Source of the DNA: Acidobacteria bacterium bin61
GTDB taxonomy: Bacteria > Acidobacteriota > Vicinamibacteria > Marinacidobacterales > Marinacidobacteraceae
Assembly: GCA_002238705.1 (NCBI GenBank)
Contig: MPMW01000006.1
Location: 1-57,199 of the forward strand
Direction: 5' to 3'
DNA length: 57,199 bases
Part shown: positions 7,504-16,557 of the stretch, piece by piece
How positions within the stretch are numbered: position 1 is the first letter of the stretch
Layout: each line of letters begins with the position of its first letter
Made by a program: the position numbers and the translations under genes
Notes under the pieces: generated by a model
The model's input: the letters and a program-made list of their open reading frames with translations, nothing else
Databases searched by the model: none
What the model was told of the DNA's origin: nothing

Positions 7504-8964
7504 ATGAAGAATCAGCGCGGCAAGGGTCGCTACAACGTTGTCATCATCGGGGCGGGTACCGCGGGGCTGGTGACGGCCGCCGGCACCGCGGGGCTCGGAG
7601 GACGAGTCGCGCTGGTGGAGGCCGCCAAAATGGGTGGCGATTGTCTCAATTACGGATGCGTGCCTTCCAAGGCGCTTGTTTCCACCTCGAAACTGATCCA
7701 GAGCATCCGCAACGCGGAGGCCCACGGACTCGATGCGATGGAGCCGCGTTTCCGGTTCCAGCGGGTCTTCGAACACATGCGCGAGGCGCGCGCCCGGATC
7801 GCTCCCAACGACTCCGTGGAGCGATTCACCGGACTCGGCGTGGACGTCTTCGAGGCCCGCGCCCGGTTCGTCGGCCCGCACGCCGTGGAGCTCGACGACG
7901 GAACGCGTCTCGAGGGCGCCCACTTCGTGATCGCCACGGGAACGAGGCCGTTCATCCCACCCATTCGAGGCATCGACGAGACGCCCTACTTCACCAACGA
8001 GACGTTCTTCGACGAGCAGGAGACACCTCCCGAATCGTTGATCGTCCTGGGAGGCGGGCCCATCGGGTGCGAAATGGGCCAGGTCATGAACCGGCTCGGT
8101 GTCCGGGTGACGATCCTCACCGACGTAAGCCGGCTCCTTCCCCGGGACGATTCCGACGCATCGGCGGTCGTTCACGAAGCTTTCGCGGCCGAAGGAATCG
8201 AAACGGTCACCGATTGCCGCGTCGAGGCTTTCCGCCGGGAGCCGGACGGCAGGATCACCGCGGAGATGGGCTGTAACGGCGGCACCCGGTCAGTCACCGC
8301 CTCCCGGTTGCTGGTCGCCACCGGAAGGTCCCCGAACGTGCGGGATCTCGGCCTCGAAGCCGCCGGAGTGCGCTACGACGTTCGCGGGGGAGTCCCCGTG
8401 GACGGGGCCCTCCGCACGAACGTCGGCCACATCTACGCGTGCGGGGACGTGGCCGGTCCCTACCGCTTCACCCACACCGCGGACTACCAGGCGCGGCTGG
8501 TGGTGCGGAACATCCTCCTGCCACCTCCCCTGCCCCGGGCAAAGGCCGACTACCGGTACGTCCCCTGGGTGACCTACGTGGACCCTGAAGTCGCCCATTT
8601 CGGGCTCCGGGAGGAGGACGCGGAGGCCCAGGACGTCCCGGTCGACGTCTACCGGCACCTCAACGACGATCTCGATCGGGCCATCACCGAGTCAGCGACC
8701 CGGGGTTTCGTCAAGGTAGTGACCCGCAAGGGGAAGGACACGATCCTCGGAGCCACCGTCTGCGCCCCTCGCGCGGGTGAGATCCTTCACGAAATCATGG
8801 TCGCCGCGAAGCACGGAGTCGGACTCGCGTCGCTCTCCTCGACGATCCACGGCTACCCCACCTGGGCGCAAGCGGCGCAGCGGGTGGCCGATGCCTACCA
8901 GCGGACTCGACTCACTCCCCGCGCGAAGGCCATCTTCGAGTGGCTCTATCGGAGGCGGCGATGA
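7504..8964 (+). CDS. FAD/NAD(P) disulfide oxidoreductase, mercuric-reductase-like
   Basis: A 486-residue pyridine-nucleotide-disulfide oxidoreductase. The FAD-binding GAGTAG is at residues 16-21, the redox-active pair is Cys47 and Cys52 in GGDCLNYGCVPSK, a second GxGxxG-like GGGPIG binds NAD(P)H near residue 195, and ACGDVAG is near 318. It resembles proteins annotated as mercuric reductase, but it lacks both the N-terminal HMA domain and the C-terminal cysteine pair needed for mercury. In the C-terminal active-site segment HGYPTWAQ, Gln occupies the position of the usual glutamate of the His-Glu dyad. The substrate is therefore unknown. ATG at 7504 has AAAGG upstream; an in-frame ATG at 7489 is the alternative. 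It overlaps the TVP38 gene by 4 bp. Confidence 0.85.
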   Translation: MKNQRGKGRYNVVIIGAGTAGLVTAAGTAGLGGRVALVEAAKMGGDCLNYGCVPSKALVSTSKLIQSIRNAEAHGLDAMEPRFRFQRVFEHMREARARIAPNDSVERFTGLGVDVFEARARFVGPHAVELDDGTRLEGAHFVIATGTRPFIPPIRGIDETPYFTNETFFDEQETPPESLIVLGGGPIGCEMGQVMNRLGVRVTILTDVSRLLPRDDSDASAVVHEAFAAEGIETVTDCRVEAFRREPDGRITAEMGCNGGTRSVTASRLLVATGRSPNVRDLGLEAAGVRYDVRGGVPVDGALRTNVGHIYACGDVAGPYRFTHTADYQARLVVRNILLPPPLPRAKADYRYVPWVTYVDPEVAHFGLREEDAEAQDVPVDVYRHLNDDLDRAITESATRGFVKVVTRKGKDTILGATVCAPRAGEILHEIMVAAKHGVGLASLSSTIHGYPTWAQAAQRVADAYQRTRLTPRAKAIFEWLYRRRR

Positions 8965-9638
8965 ACAACACTCTGCGACTGGGCGCGATTCTCGCCCTGA
9001 TCATCGCCCTCGTGGTGATCTTTCCCATCGGGGACTGGATCGAAGCGGGAGCCGAGTGGGCAGAGGGCCAGGGAACCACGGGCCTGTTGGTCTTCGCGGC
9101 GCTCTACGCGGTCGCCACCGTGTTTGCGGTCCCGGGATCGGCGCTCACGTTGATCGCCGGCGGCGCCTTCGGGTTCGGGGCCGGGACCGCCGCGGTCTGG
9201 CTCGGCGCGACCACCGGATTGGCCCTCGCCTTCCTCGTCGCCCGGCGCCTCGCCCGCGAGCGGGTGACCGGTTGGCTCGCCACGAAGCCCTCCTTCGCGG
9301 CGGTGGATCGCGCGGTGGCCGCCGAGGGCTGGAAGATCGTCTTCCTCACCCGGCTGACCCCCGTGTTCCCGTTCACCGTACTGAACTACGCCTACGGCCT
9401 CACCGGGGTCTCGTTCGTCGGCTACCTGGCGGCCTCGGCGACCGGGATCCTCCCGGGAACGCTGCTCTACATCTATCTCGGAAGCAGCGTGGCCCGCGCC
9501 GTGTCCGGCGAATCTGATCCGCTCGAAGCCGGATTGCGGATCGTCGGGCTGGCCGCCTTCGTGGTGGTCACGATCCTCATCACCAGGATCGCCCGCAAGG
9601 CGCTTCGCGAGGCGGGCGTCGAATCCGGAGGACAGTGA
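8961..9638 (+). CDS. TVP38/TMEM64 (DedA-like) family membrane protein
   Basis: A 225-residue integral membrane protein with about five or six hydrophobic segments. The SNARE-associated-domain signature is present: a glycine-rich stretch around residues 60-85 (GSALTLIAGGAFGFGAG) and a conserved R-x-T-P-x-F-P-F-T-x-x-N-Y block near residues 133-145. The family is proposed to move or scramble lipids or act as proton-linked transporters. GGAGG at 8951-8955 is correctly spaced for the ATG at 8961, which overlaps the flavoprotein stop. TVP38 proteins are often adjacent or fused to this class of flavoprotein, so the two probably act together at the inner membrane. Confidence 0.85.
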   Translation: MNNTLRLGAILALIIALVVIFPIGDWIEAGAEWAEGQGTTGLLVFAALYAVATVFAVPGSALTLIAGGAFGFGAGTAAVWLGATTGLALAFLVARRLARERVTGWLATKPSFAAVDRAVAAEGWKIVFLTRLTPVFPFTVLNYAYGLTGVSFVGYLAASATGILPGTLLYIYLGSSVARAVSGESDPLEAGLRIVGLAAFVVVTILITRIARKALREAGVESGGQ

Positions 9639-9654
9639 GGACAATTCCCAGGGA

Positions 9655-12408
9655 ATGAACCTGCCTCACCGGCTCCTGATCGCCACCGCGGCGCTGCTGC
9701 TGATCAATTCCGGGTACCTGCTGGCCGCGCGCGGAGCGAATCTCTTTCACTCCGCCCAGATCCTCCTGCACCCGGTGCTCGCCATTGCGGCACTGAAGCT
9801 GATGATCTGGGGGTGGAAGAAAGTCGGCCCGGTGCTTCGGACCGACCCGCACCGGCGCTGGTTCTGGGTCTTCGGAGGCCTGCTGGCGGTTACCGGACTC
9901 GGGCTCGCCGTCTTTGGATCGACGCCCGCGACCCGGCCGCTCCTCTACTCCCACCTTGCCGCCGCCGCCGGGCTCGCGGGGCTTCTCATCAGGCGGCGGA
10001 TGCTGCTTGCGCCGCTGCTGCTGGCGCTCGCCATCCCGGCAGGGGCCCTCCTGAGACCGCTGTTGCCGGCGTCCGGTCCGCTCCTGAATGCGGGACTGCC
10101 GCCGGCGACCATGTCCGGCGAGGCGATGCGCGGGGCGGACGGACCCTTCTTCCCCTCGGCCGCCGAAACGCGCCATGGGGGACTCATCCCCGAGGAGTTC
10201 TTCCTCGGCAGCGAGGCTTGCGGCCGCTGCCACGGCGACATCACCCACCAGTGGAGCGAGTCGGCGCACCGGTTCGCGTCCTTCAACAACCCCTGGTACC
10301 GGCGTTCCATCGAATACATGCAGAGCGTCGTCGGCGTCACGCCGTCGAAGTGGTGCGCCGGCTGCCACGACCACGCGGTGCTGTTCAGCGGACTCATGGA
10401 CCGGCCGATCGAGGAGATCGTGGACCGGCCTTCGGCGAGCGCCGGGCTCGGCTGCGTTTCCTGCCACGCGATCACCCGGGTGAAGGACACCATGGGGAAC
10501 GCCGGATTCGTCATCGAGTACCCCGAGATGCACGACCTCGCCACCTCGGAGGATCCGCTGATCCGGACGCTTCACGATCTGGTCATCCACCTGGATCCCG
10601 AACCGCACCGCCAGGCCTTCCTGAAGCCGCTCCACACCGGCGACAGCTCGGCCTTCTGCTCGACCTGCCACAAGGTGCACCTCGACCAGCCGGTGAACGA
10701 CTACCGCTGGCTGCGCGGATTCAACAGCTACGACAACTGGCAGGCGAGCGGCGTGTCGGGAGACGGCGCCCGCTCCTTCTACTACCCGGATTCGCCGAAG
10801 ACCTGCGCGGACTGCCACATGCCGCCGGTAGCCGGCGAGGATCCGGCCGCGGTGGGCGGCCTGATCCGTTCGCATCGCTTCGCGGCCGCGAACACCGCGC
10901 TCCCGACGCACTTCGGCCTTGACGAGCAACTGCAGGCGGTACGGGACTTCCTCCGGGCCGGACAGGTGACCGTGGACATCTTCGGCCTTGTCCGGGACGA
11001 CGCGGCCGAGGGGCCCGGCGATGAGTTCCCGGCCGGCGGCCCCGACCCGCTCGCGCTGGCCTCCACCTTCGCCGTTGGAGAAGAGGCCGCCGGCCCCACG
11101 GCCCGCTACGCGGGAACCGGTCCGATCGGCGCGTTGAGCGCCCCGCTCGACGAGGCATTGCCCGCACTGGTTCCAGGGGAATCCGTACGAGTCGATGTCG
11201 TGGTCCGGACCCGCAACGTGGGCCATTTCTTCCCGAGCGGCACGATCGACGCCCAGGAGGTCTGGCTCGAGTTCCGGGCCGAGGACGCCGCCGGGCGGCC
11301 CTTCTTCTGGAGCGGCTTCACCGGCGAGGGGGGCGAGGCGACCGACGCTCCCGTGGACGGTTCCGCGCACTTCTTCCGCTCCCTGCTGCTCGACTCCCGG
11401 GGCAACCCGATCAACAAGCGAAACGCCTGGTCGGCGCGCAGCGTCCTCTATGTCTCGCCCATCCCTCCGGGCGCCGGCCACACCGTGCGCTACCGGCTGC
11501 GGGTGCCCGAGGACGTCGAAGGGCCGGTGACTTTGACGGCGCGCCTGAACTACCGGAAGTTCGACTGGTGGCACACCCAGTGGACGTTCCGGGGCGAACT
11601 CGACGAGAGCGGGGATGTCGCCTCGAGCTACGACGACCGGGAGGTCCGCTTCGCCGATGATGTTCCGGCGCCCGAGGTCCCCATCGTCGAGATGGCTGCC
11701 GCCTCGCTCCAGCTACCGATCGCCGACGAAGCCTCTCCCGCTTTCGAAGCCGCCCCGGGGGACCTCGCCCGGGCGCTGCGCTTCAACGACTACGGCATCG
11801 GGATGCTGCTGGCGGGGGATCTCCGCGCGGCGGAAGCCGCGTTTTCCACCGTGGCCCGGCTCGCTCCGGAATTCGCGGACGCGCCGGTAAACCTCGCCCG
11901 GGTGCGGCTCCAGGAAGGGGATCCCGAGGGCGCCAGGGAAGCGGCGGATGCGGCCCTCGCGCTCACCCCGGACCTTCCGCGGGCGCGCTTCTTCCGGGCG
12001 ATGGCCCTGAAGGCGCTCGGCCGCTACGACGAGGCGCTCGCTGACCTCCACGCCGTGCAGGAGGTCTATCCTCGCGACCGCGTGGTGAACAACCAGGTCG
12101 GACGCCTGCTGTTCCTGAAACGGGAGTACCCCGAGGCGGTGGCCGTGCTCGAGAAGACGCTCCGAATCGATCCCGAGGACCTCGAGGCCCACTACAACCT
12201 GATGCTCGCTTCCCAGGGGCTCCGGGATCCGGAACGCGCCGTCCGCCACCGGGAGCTCTACCTGCGGTTCAAGGCCGACGAGGCATCCCAGTTCGTTACC
12301 GGGGACTACCGGCGCACGCACCCCGACGACAACAATGAGCGCCTGCCGATCCACGAACATCGCAACGGGCTCGCTGCCGGCAACGCCCGCCCGGACCCGT
12401 CGCGTTAG
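9655..12408 (+). CDS. membrane-anchored pentahaem cytochrome c with TPR repeats
   Basis: A 917-residue protein in three parts. Residues 1-145 contain about four membrane helices. Residues 170-400 contain five CxxCH haem-binding motifs, at C189, C234, C267, C335 and C384, in a cytochrome-c554-like arrangement. A beta-rich region and then TPR repeats from about residue 705 to 890 make up the remainder. The haem domain should lie in the periplasm, held to the membrane by the helical N-terminus. It may pass electrons from quinol or a membrane partner to soluble carriers. It begins 16 bp after the TVP38 gene and is followed, after a small antitoxin gene, by a CRTAC1 and an octahaem gene with which it probably forms a module. 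Its electron acceptor is unknown. Confidence 0.85.
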   Translation: MNLPHRLLIATAALLLINSGYLLAARGANLFHSAQILLHPVLAIAALKLMIWGWKKVGPVLRTDPHRRWFWVFGGLLAVTGLGLAVFGSTPATRPLLYSHLAAAAGLAGLLIRRRMLLAPLLLALAIPAGALLRPLLPASGPLLNAGLPPATMSGEAMRGADGPFFPSAAETRHGGLIPEEFFLGSEACGRCHGDITHQWSESAHRFASFNNPWYRRSIEYMQSVVGVTPSKWCAGCHDHAVLFSGLMDRPIEEIVDRPSASAGLGCVSCHAITRVKDTMGNAGFVIEYPEMHDLATSEDPLIRTLHDLVIHLDPEPHRQAFLKPLHTGDSSAFCSTCHKVHLDQPVNDYRWLRGFNSYDNWQASGVSGDGARSFYYPDSPKTCADCHMPPVAGEDPAAVGGLIRSHRFAAANTALPTHFGLDEQLQAVRDFLRAGQVTVDIFGLVRDDAAEGPGDEFPAGGPDPLALASTFAVGEEAAGPTARYAGTGPIGALSAPLDEALPALVPGESVRVDVVVRTRNVGHFFPSGTIDAQEVWLEFRAEDAAGRPFFWSGFTGEGGEATDAPVDGSAHFFRSLLLDSRGNPINKRNAWSARSVLYVSPIPPGAGHTVRYRLRVPEDVEGPVTLTARLNYRKFDWWHTQWTFRGELDESGDVASSYDDREVRFADDVPAPEVPIVEMAAASLQLPIADEASPAFEAAPGDLARALRFNDYGIGMLLAGDLRAAEAAFSTVARLAPEFADAPVNLARVRLQEGDPEGAREAADAALALTPDLPRARFFRAMALKALGRYDEALADLHAVQEVYPRDRVVNNQVGRLLFLKREYPEAVAVLEKTLRIDPEDLEAHYNLMLASQGLRDPERAVRHRELYLRFKADEASQFVTGDYRRTHPDDNNERLPIHEHRNGLAAGNARPDPSR

Positions 12409-12477
12409 GACGCGGCGATCGAAGTCCCGGACCGCGCGGTGATGCCGATTGGCAAAATAGTCGGCGTGCGAGTCCAA

Positions 12478-12696
12478 ATGTCGCGGATCACAGCCCGCGG
12501 CCGGGCCACGATTCGGCAGCGCATTCGTGAGGCGGCCGGATTGCGCCCCGGGGATGTTCTTGCCTTCGAGTACAGCAGGGGCGAGTTACGGATCCGAAAA
12601 AACCCGGCACAACCGCACGAGTCCTTGCGTCCACTCGGCGAGTGGATGCACGAATGGAGCTCCCGGGAGGACGAGATCGCGTGGCGCGATCTCTGA
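12478..12696 (+). CDS. orphan AbrB/SpoVT-domain antitoxin-like protein
   Basis: About 72 residues from the ATG at 12478; an in-frame ATG at 12442 would add 12. It has the swapped-hairpin DNA-binding pattern: RITARGRATIRQRIREAAGL followed by GDVLAFEY and RIRKNP. The short tail (EWSSREDEIAWRDL) resembles the toxin-contacting end of MazE/VapB-like antitoxins. No PIN or MazF-like toxin gene follows; the next reading frame is the CRTAC1 protein. It may be a solitary regulator of the surrounding redox genes or a remnant of a lost toxin-antitoxin pair. The start choice is uncertain. Confidence 0.7.
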   Translation: MSRITARGRATIRQRIREAAGLRPGDVLAFEYSRGELRIRKNPAQPHESLRPLGEWMHEWSSREDEIAWRDL

Positions 12697-12820
12697 TGTG
12701 CGGAGAGCCGTGATCATCTCCGGGTTGTTGGCGGGTCCCGCCGCCGTCGCACCACAGCCGCCCCCGGCATTCTCGTCCGGGGGCTTGCGCCGGACCCGCG
12801 AACGAGCGCTCGGCGGCACC

Positions 12821-14530
12821 GTGCCCCCGGTGCGAGGACTGGTCCGGCGGACCAAGGGTCTCCCGCACCGATCGTTTCTGTCGCTGGCGCGCGGTGCGGT
12901 GCTCGCCGCCGTCTGCAACCCGGTCCCGGTCATGGCCCAGGAGCCGCGCTTCGTTGACGTCACGGAGGCTGCCGGGATCGACTTCGTGCACGAGAACGGA
13001 GCCTTCGGCGAGAAGTACCTGCCGGAAACGATGGGAAGCGGCGTGGCCTTCTTCGATGCCGACGGGGACGGCGACCAGGACCTGCTCTTCGTCAACAGCC
13101 GGAAGTGGCCGGGACATCGGACCGAGCCGGAGCCCGCCGCGGCGCTCTACCGGAACCGCGGCGACGGAACCTTCGAGGACGCGACTGCCGGGTCCGGACT
13201 GGACGCGCCGCTCTACGGCATCGGGACCGCCATCGCCGACTACGACGCCGACGGGGACCAGGACGTCTACCTCACCGTCCTCGGGCCGAACCGCCTGCTC
13301 GAGAACACCGGCGACGGAGTCTTCCGGGAGGCGCCGCACGCCGCGGCGGTGGCGAACCCGGGCTTTTCGAGCGTCGCCACCTGGCTCGACGCCGACGGCG
13401 ACGGGGATCTGGATCTCTTCTTGCTGAACTACGTGGAGTGGTCCATCGAGGAGGACATTTTCTGCGCCCTCGACGGGGTGAACAAGAGCTATTGCACCCC
13501 GGAGTCCTATAGCGGGGCGAGCGCCGTGCTTTACCGGAATGACGGCCCGGAAGGATTCACCGACGTCACGAAAGAGGCCGGACTCTTCAATCCCCGGGGG
13601 AAGGGACTCGGCGTCGCGGTCCTCGATTTCGACGACGACGGGCTCTTCGACCTCGCGGTCGCGAACGACACCCAGCCCAACTACCTCTACCGGAATCTCG
13701 GCGGCGGACGTTTCGAGGACGCCGGGGTGCTCTCGGGAATCGCCTTTGCGGAAAACGGAGCCGCCCGGGGCGCCATGGGGATCGACGCCTCCGACTACGA
13801 CGGCGACGGCATGCCCGATCTCGTCATCGGGAACTTCTCGAACGAGATGGTCTCGCTCTACCACAACGAGGGCGTCGGTTTCTTCATCGACCAGGCCCCG
13901 GTATCCGAGATCGGCCGGAACAGCCTCCTCACCCTGGCGTTCGGGGCCTTCTTCTTCGATTACGACCTCGACGGCAGGCAGGACATCTTCATCGCGAACG
14001 GACACGTCGAAAACGACATCGCCGCCGTCCAGCAGCGAGTCAGCTACCGCCAGGCCCCCCATCTCTTCAGGAACCGCGGGGACGGCGGCTTCGAGGAGGT
14101 GACGACCGCTTCGCCGGATCTCGCTCGCGCCATGGTGGCCCGGGGCGCCGCCTTCGGAGACATCGACGGGGACGGCGATCCGGACCTCGCGGTCAGCGAA
14201 AACGGCGGCCCGGCGCGCCTCTTCCGGAACGACGGCGGCGAGCGAAACGGCTGGGTCGGCTTCCGGCTGCGGGGAGAAAATTCGAATCGGGACGGAATCG
14301 GTGCGAAGATCACCCTTGCCATCGAGGATGCCGGCATGACCCGCAGCGAAACCCGCATCGTGAAGAGCGCCACTGGATACGCCTCGCAGAACCAGCTCGA
14401 GGTGACCTTCGGCCTCGGCTCCGGCGGACGAGCCGTTTCCGCCGAGGTGCGGTGGCCGTCGGGAACCCGGAGCGAGATCGAATCCCCGGCGGCGCGCCGG
14501 ATCCACGTCCTGGAGGAGCCGCCGTCGTGA
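12821..14530 (+). CDS. CRTAC1 family protein (FG-GAP/VCBS repeats plus ASPIC/UnbV)
   Basis: About 569 residues from a GTG near 12821. Residues 1-35 look like a signal peptide ending VMA|Q, with a basic n-region. At least six FG-GAP/VCBS-type repeats follow, each with a calcium-loop pattern such as DADGDGDQDLLF, DYDADGDQDVYL, DADGDGDLDLF, DFDDDGLFDLA and DIDGDGDPDLA. They would form an extracytoplasmic beta-propeller. The C-terminal about 90 residues (GWVGFRLRG to RWPSG) match the ASPIC/UnbV domain. The role is unknown in the family; binding of Ca2+ and a protein or glycan partner is likely. In-frame GTGs at 12698 and 12830 are alternative starts. Its stop overlaps the octahaem gene by four bases, implying coupled expression with that cytochrome. 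Confidence 0.85.
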   Translation: MPPVRGLVRRTKGLPHRSFLSLARGAVLAAVCNPVPVMAQEPRFVDVTEAAGIDFVHENGAFGEKYLPETMGSGVAFFDADGDGDQDLLFVNSRKWPGHRTEPEPAAALYRNRGDGTFEDATAGSGLDAPLYGIGTAIADYDADGDQDVYLTVLGPNRLLENTGDGVFREAPHAAAVANPGFSSVATWLDADGDGDLDLFLLNYVEWSIEEDIFCALDGVNKSYCTPESYSGASAVLYRNDGPEGFTDVTKEAGLFNPRGKGLGVAVLDFDDDGLFDLAVANDTQPNYLYRNLGGGRFEDAGVLSGIAFAENGAARGAMGIDASDYDGDGMPDLVIGNFSNEMVSLYHNEGVGFFIDQAPVSEIGRNSLLTLAFGAFFFDYDLDGRQDIFIANGHVENDIAAVQQRVSYRQAPHLFRNRGDGGFEEVTTASPDLARAMVARGAAFGDIDGDGDPDLAVSENGGPARLFRNDGGERNGWVGFRLRGENSNRDGIGAKITLAIEDAGMTRSETRIVKSATGYASQNQLEVTFGLGSGGRAVSAEVRWPSGTRSEIESPAARRIHVLEEPPS

Positions 14531-16539
14531 GGTCAACAACCACCTTGGCCTGCGCTGGCGCGGCCCTCGTTGCCGTCCTCGGACTGTTTGCCACCACGGC
14601 CGGCTCGCCACCAGTCGCGACCGCCGCGGCGCAGCCGGTTCCCCCGCCGCTGTCCGAACAGCCCGCCATGATGGTGGGCTCGGGGGAGTGCCTGACCTGT
14701 CACGAGCAGGCCCATGACGACTGGACGTCCTCGCGCCATTCCAAGATGGTGCAGCCGGCCGTCCCCGGCCAGGTCCTGGGGGACTTCACGCAGGAGAACC
14801 TCACCCTCCGCGGCGAGGAGTACCGGATCCGCCGGGTGGGCCCGAAGTACTTCATCACCGAGGCCTTCTTCACGGGCGAATCCGTCGAGCACGAGGTGGA
14901 CTACACCCTCGGAAACCGGCGCATCCAGCACTACCTGACCACGCTGGAGGACGGACGGGTGATCGTGCTGCCCCCCACCTGGGACGTGCTGCGCCGGGAG
15001 TGGTTCCACAACCTCGAGATCGCCGCTCCCGACCAGGCGGAGGGCATCGTCCCGGTACAGCTCTGGAACAAGAACTGTTTCGGCTGTCACGTGAGCGACC
15101 AGATGAAGGGCTTCCGTCCCGGCGAGAATCGCTACGACACCACCTGGCTGGATTTCGGCACCACCTGCGAACGCTGCCACGGACCGGGCAGCCGGCACGT
15201 GGACAAGTACATGAACCTCGACTTCTACGGCGACGATCCCGAGAGTTACATCGTCCAGCAGACCCGGCTGGACCACGCGACCAACTCGATGGTCTGCGCC
15301 CAGTGCCATTCGTTCCGGGACCAGATGGCCTTCGGGTTCGCCGCCGGCGACAACTACTTCGACCATTTCTTCCCGATCCTCGAGTACACCCAGGAGCCTT
15401 CCGAGGATCCCACCTGGTACCCCGACGGAAAGACCCGGCGTTTCTCCACCAACACGCTCGGCATCTGGCAGAGCGAGTGTTTCGTGGAGGGAGGCGCTAC
15501 CTGCACCGGTTGCCATATCGATCCCCACCGGCCGGACATCGAGAAGAACGAACAGCTCCTGCCAACGAACAACGACCTCTGCACCGGCTGCCACGAGGCG
15601 ATCGGTGCGGATCTCACGGCCCACACCTTCCACCCGGCCCAGAGCGAGGGAAGCTCCTGCGTCGAGTGCCACATGCCGCGCAGCGTCACCAGCATCCGGG
15701 CCAAGATGCGGGACCACAGCATCTCGATCCCGTCACCCCGGAACACCGCCCGGTACGGAGTGCCCAACGCCTGCACCGAATGTCACACCGCCGAGAGTCC
15801 CGAGTGGGCGGGTGACCGGATGGACGAATGGTGGGGGGAGACTCCGCGCCGGCGGAAGATCGAACGCCGGGCGGACGCCTACACCGGAGCGCGCGAGCTG
15901 AGCCGGGAAGCTCTGAACCTCCTGCTCGCCATGTCGGCCGACGAAGGCGAGGGACCCATCAACCGGGCCAACGCCGCGGGGCATCTTGGCCGTTACCTGG
16001 CCGACCCTGCGGCCAGGGAGCCGGCAACCCGCGCCCTCCTTGCCGCTTCACGGGATTCCCATCCGTTGGTGCGGGCCGTCGCCTCCCTGAAACTTGGGGA
16101 GACCGGGAACACGGAGTCGGCCGAGATCCGGGACACCCTCGTCGCCCGCGTCCAGGACGAACGCCGGTCGGTGCGGATGAACGCTGCAATCTCGCTGCTG
16201 AACCTCGGTATCCGGACCCTTCCGGGGGAAGCCGAGAGCAGTTTCGAACTCGCGAAACGGCTCCACGCCATCCGCGGCAACTTCTTCGCGGACGACGCTC
16301 CCCAGCAGCTCAACCTGGGACGCCTTCATGTCCTCGACGGCAACCCCGCGGCAGCCGGACGGGCCTTCGAGCAGAGTTACAACCTGAATTCCAACCAGCC
16401 GGGAATCCGCTTCTTCATGGCGGTCACCCGGCTCTCCCAGCAGCGGATCCCGGAGGCGCGCGAGCTGTTGCGCTCCGTTCCCGCGGAGGATCCGTTCGCC
16501 CAGGAAGCGCAGAACCTCCTTCGCCAGATCGAACCCTGA
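14527..16539 (+). CDS. octahaem c-type cytochrome with HEAT/TPR-like C-terminus
   Basis: A 670-residue secreted protein. Residues 1-35 are a signal peptide. Eight CxxCH motifs begin at C55, C184, C214, C257, C326, C352, C378 and C416, so eight covalent haems are expected in the periplasm. From about residue 450 to 550 there is a HEAT-like region (alanine/leucine helices, HPLVRAVASLKLGE), followed by TPR-like helices to the end (FEQSYNLNSNQPG). The haem spacing recalls the cytochrome c554-related superfamily rather than NrfA, and no catalytic assignment is made. The GTG start overlaps the CRTAC1 stop. Together with the pentahaem gene upstream this gives 13 haems in one module. Confidence 0.85.
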   Translation: MRSTTTLACAGAALVAVLGLFATTAGSPPVATAAAQPVPPPLSEQPAMMVGSGECLTCHEQAHDDWTSSRHSKMVQPAVPGQVLGDFTQENLTLRGEEYRIRRVGPKYFITEAFFTGESVEHEVDYTLGNRRIQHYLTTLEDGRVIVLPPTWDVLRREWFHNLEIAAPDQAEGIVPVQLWNKNCFGCHVSDQMKGFRPGENRYDTTWLDFGTTCERCHGPGSRHVDKYMNLDFYGDDPESYIVQQTRLDHATNSMVCAQCHSFRDQMAFGFAAGDNYFDHFFPILEYTQEPSEDPTWYPDGKTRRFSTNTLGIWQSECFVEGGATCTGCHIDPHRPDIEKNEQLLPTNNDLCTGCHEAIGADLTAHTFHPAQSEGSSCVECHMPRSVTSIRAKMRDHSISIPSPRNTARYGVPNACTECHTAESPEWAGDRMDEWWGETPRRRKIERRADAYTGARELSREALNLLLAMSADEGEGPINRANAAGHLGRYLADPAAREPATRALLAASRDSHPLVRAVASLKLGETGNTESAEIRDTLVARVQDERRSVRMNAAISLLNLGIRTLPGEAESSFELAKRLHAIRGNFFADDAPQQLNLGRLHVLDGNPAAAGRAFEQSYNLNSNQPGIRFFMAVTRLSQQRIPEARELLRSVPAEDPFAQEAQNLLRQIEP

Positions 16540-16557
16540 GTAGCGCGGCGAGGGCAC

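Noticed and set aside
7504..8964. true mercuric reductase (merA)
   Set aside because: No HMA domain and no C-terminal cysteine pair; no mer genes nearby.
9580..11574. 664-codon minus-strand frame opposite the pentahaem gene
   Set aside because: Arg/Gly/Pro-rich antisense product; the plus strand has clear haem motifs and TPRs.
12488..14611. 707-codon minus-strand frame opposite the CRTAC1 gene
   Set aside because: Antisense of repeated calcium loops, which gives a long open frame by composition.
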